Source: Chthoniobacter flavus (GTDB lineage: Bacteria > Verrucomicrobiota > Verrucomicrobiia > Chthoniobacterales > Chthoniobacteraceae). From it: 64,000 nt of DNA. The notes beneath the pieces are model-generated. The model had not been told where the DNA came from and did no database searches. It worked only from the letters and a program-made list of their open reading frames with translations. The position numbers and the translations under genes were made by a program. Location of the stretch: contig CAMAUX010000003.1 of the NCBI GenBank assembly GCA_945861435.1, positions 1 through 64,000 on the forward strand, in the 5' to 3' direction. Below, one piece after another: positions 63,899-64,000 of the stretch (its first letter is position 1; every line of letters begins with the position of its first letter).

Positions 63899-64000
63899 TC
63901 AGGAGGCTGGAAGGGCGAGGCCGGGTACGACGCGGGGCTTCAGCTTTTTCGACTGTGTATAGTTGTCGATGCTCTTCTGGTAATTGGCTAGCTTTGCCTC
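63899..64000 (-). CDS. C-terminal end of an unidentified gene (cut by the window edge)
   Basis: An open minus-strand frame enters from the right edge and ends at the stop codon complementary to 63899-63901, giving 33 residues (EAKLANYQKSIDNYTQSKKL, then KPRVVPGLALPAS). The lysine-rich helical composition is normal for a protein end. Too little remains to name the family. Confidence 0.5.
   Translation of the reverse strand, partial: EAKLANYQKSIDNYTQSKKLKPRVVPGLALPAS

Overview
The window is 64 kb of high-GC bacterial chromosome, densely coding on both strands. Gene content points to Verrucomicrobiota: DUF1592-family cytochrome proteins with DUF1552 and DUF1501 partners, several secreted sulfatases, a DUF1080 protein, and many exported proteins with signal peptides, Tat leaders or a lipobox. 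This assignment is an inference from family content; no rRNA or marker phylogeny was possible. I see no rRNA, tRNA, CRISPR array, prophage or insertion sequence.

Layout. 1-2468: a non-coding stretch with large inverted repeats, one FAD oxidoreductase, then repeat-rich intergenic DNA. 2469-12464: an M29 aminopeptidase diverging from a housekeeping run (ileS, lspA, class IV aminotransferase, mfd, an unrecognised protein). 12550-18579: hpf diverging from an nhaR-like LysR gene, a DUF1080 gene diverging from a DUF1501 gene, an S1/P1 nuclease and gpsA. 18670-34876: an accessory block with a sulfatase, a four-helix-bundle gene bracketed by 9-bp tandem repeats, two paralogous copies of a DUF1592 locus, and a 1426-residue propeller protein between them. 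34904-42510: a two-component system diverging from an operon of a YHYH/PEBP fusion, a sulfatase and a metallophosphoesterase. 42665-44394: tyrS-rnhA. 44681-49915: an overlapping minus-strand operon (DUF4412-like, maf, lipoprotein, TIM-barrel protein), an aldo/keto reductase and a Lon-fold-like pseudo-protease. 50039-53715: metK-ahcY diverging from a SahR-like regulator. 53717-64000: a NAGPA-domain protein, a charged unknown, a HupE-like membrane protein, a sulfatase, glmS diverging from glgC, a DUF1460 protein, a broken FmdB-like gene, a membrane protein, a glutaredoxin and the tail of one more gene.

Three points stand out. (1) Arrays of 9-bp GGACNNNAT units occur in head-to-head orientation just upstream of both DUF1592 copies. 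In one copy a four-helix-bundle gene lies inside the array and in the other it is absent, a built-in occupied/empty comparison that suggests a repeat-plus-protein mobile module. (2) The SAM-cycle genes metK and ahcY face an ArsR-methyltransferase fusion whose promoter has an inverted repeat placed between its -35 and -10 boxes. (3) An FmdB-like gene is broken by what looks like a one-base slip in a G5 run.
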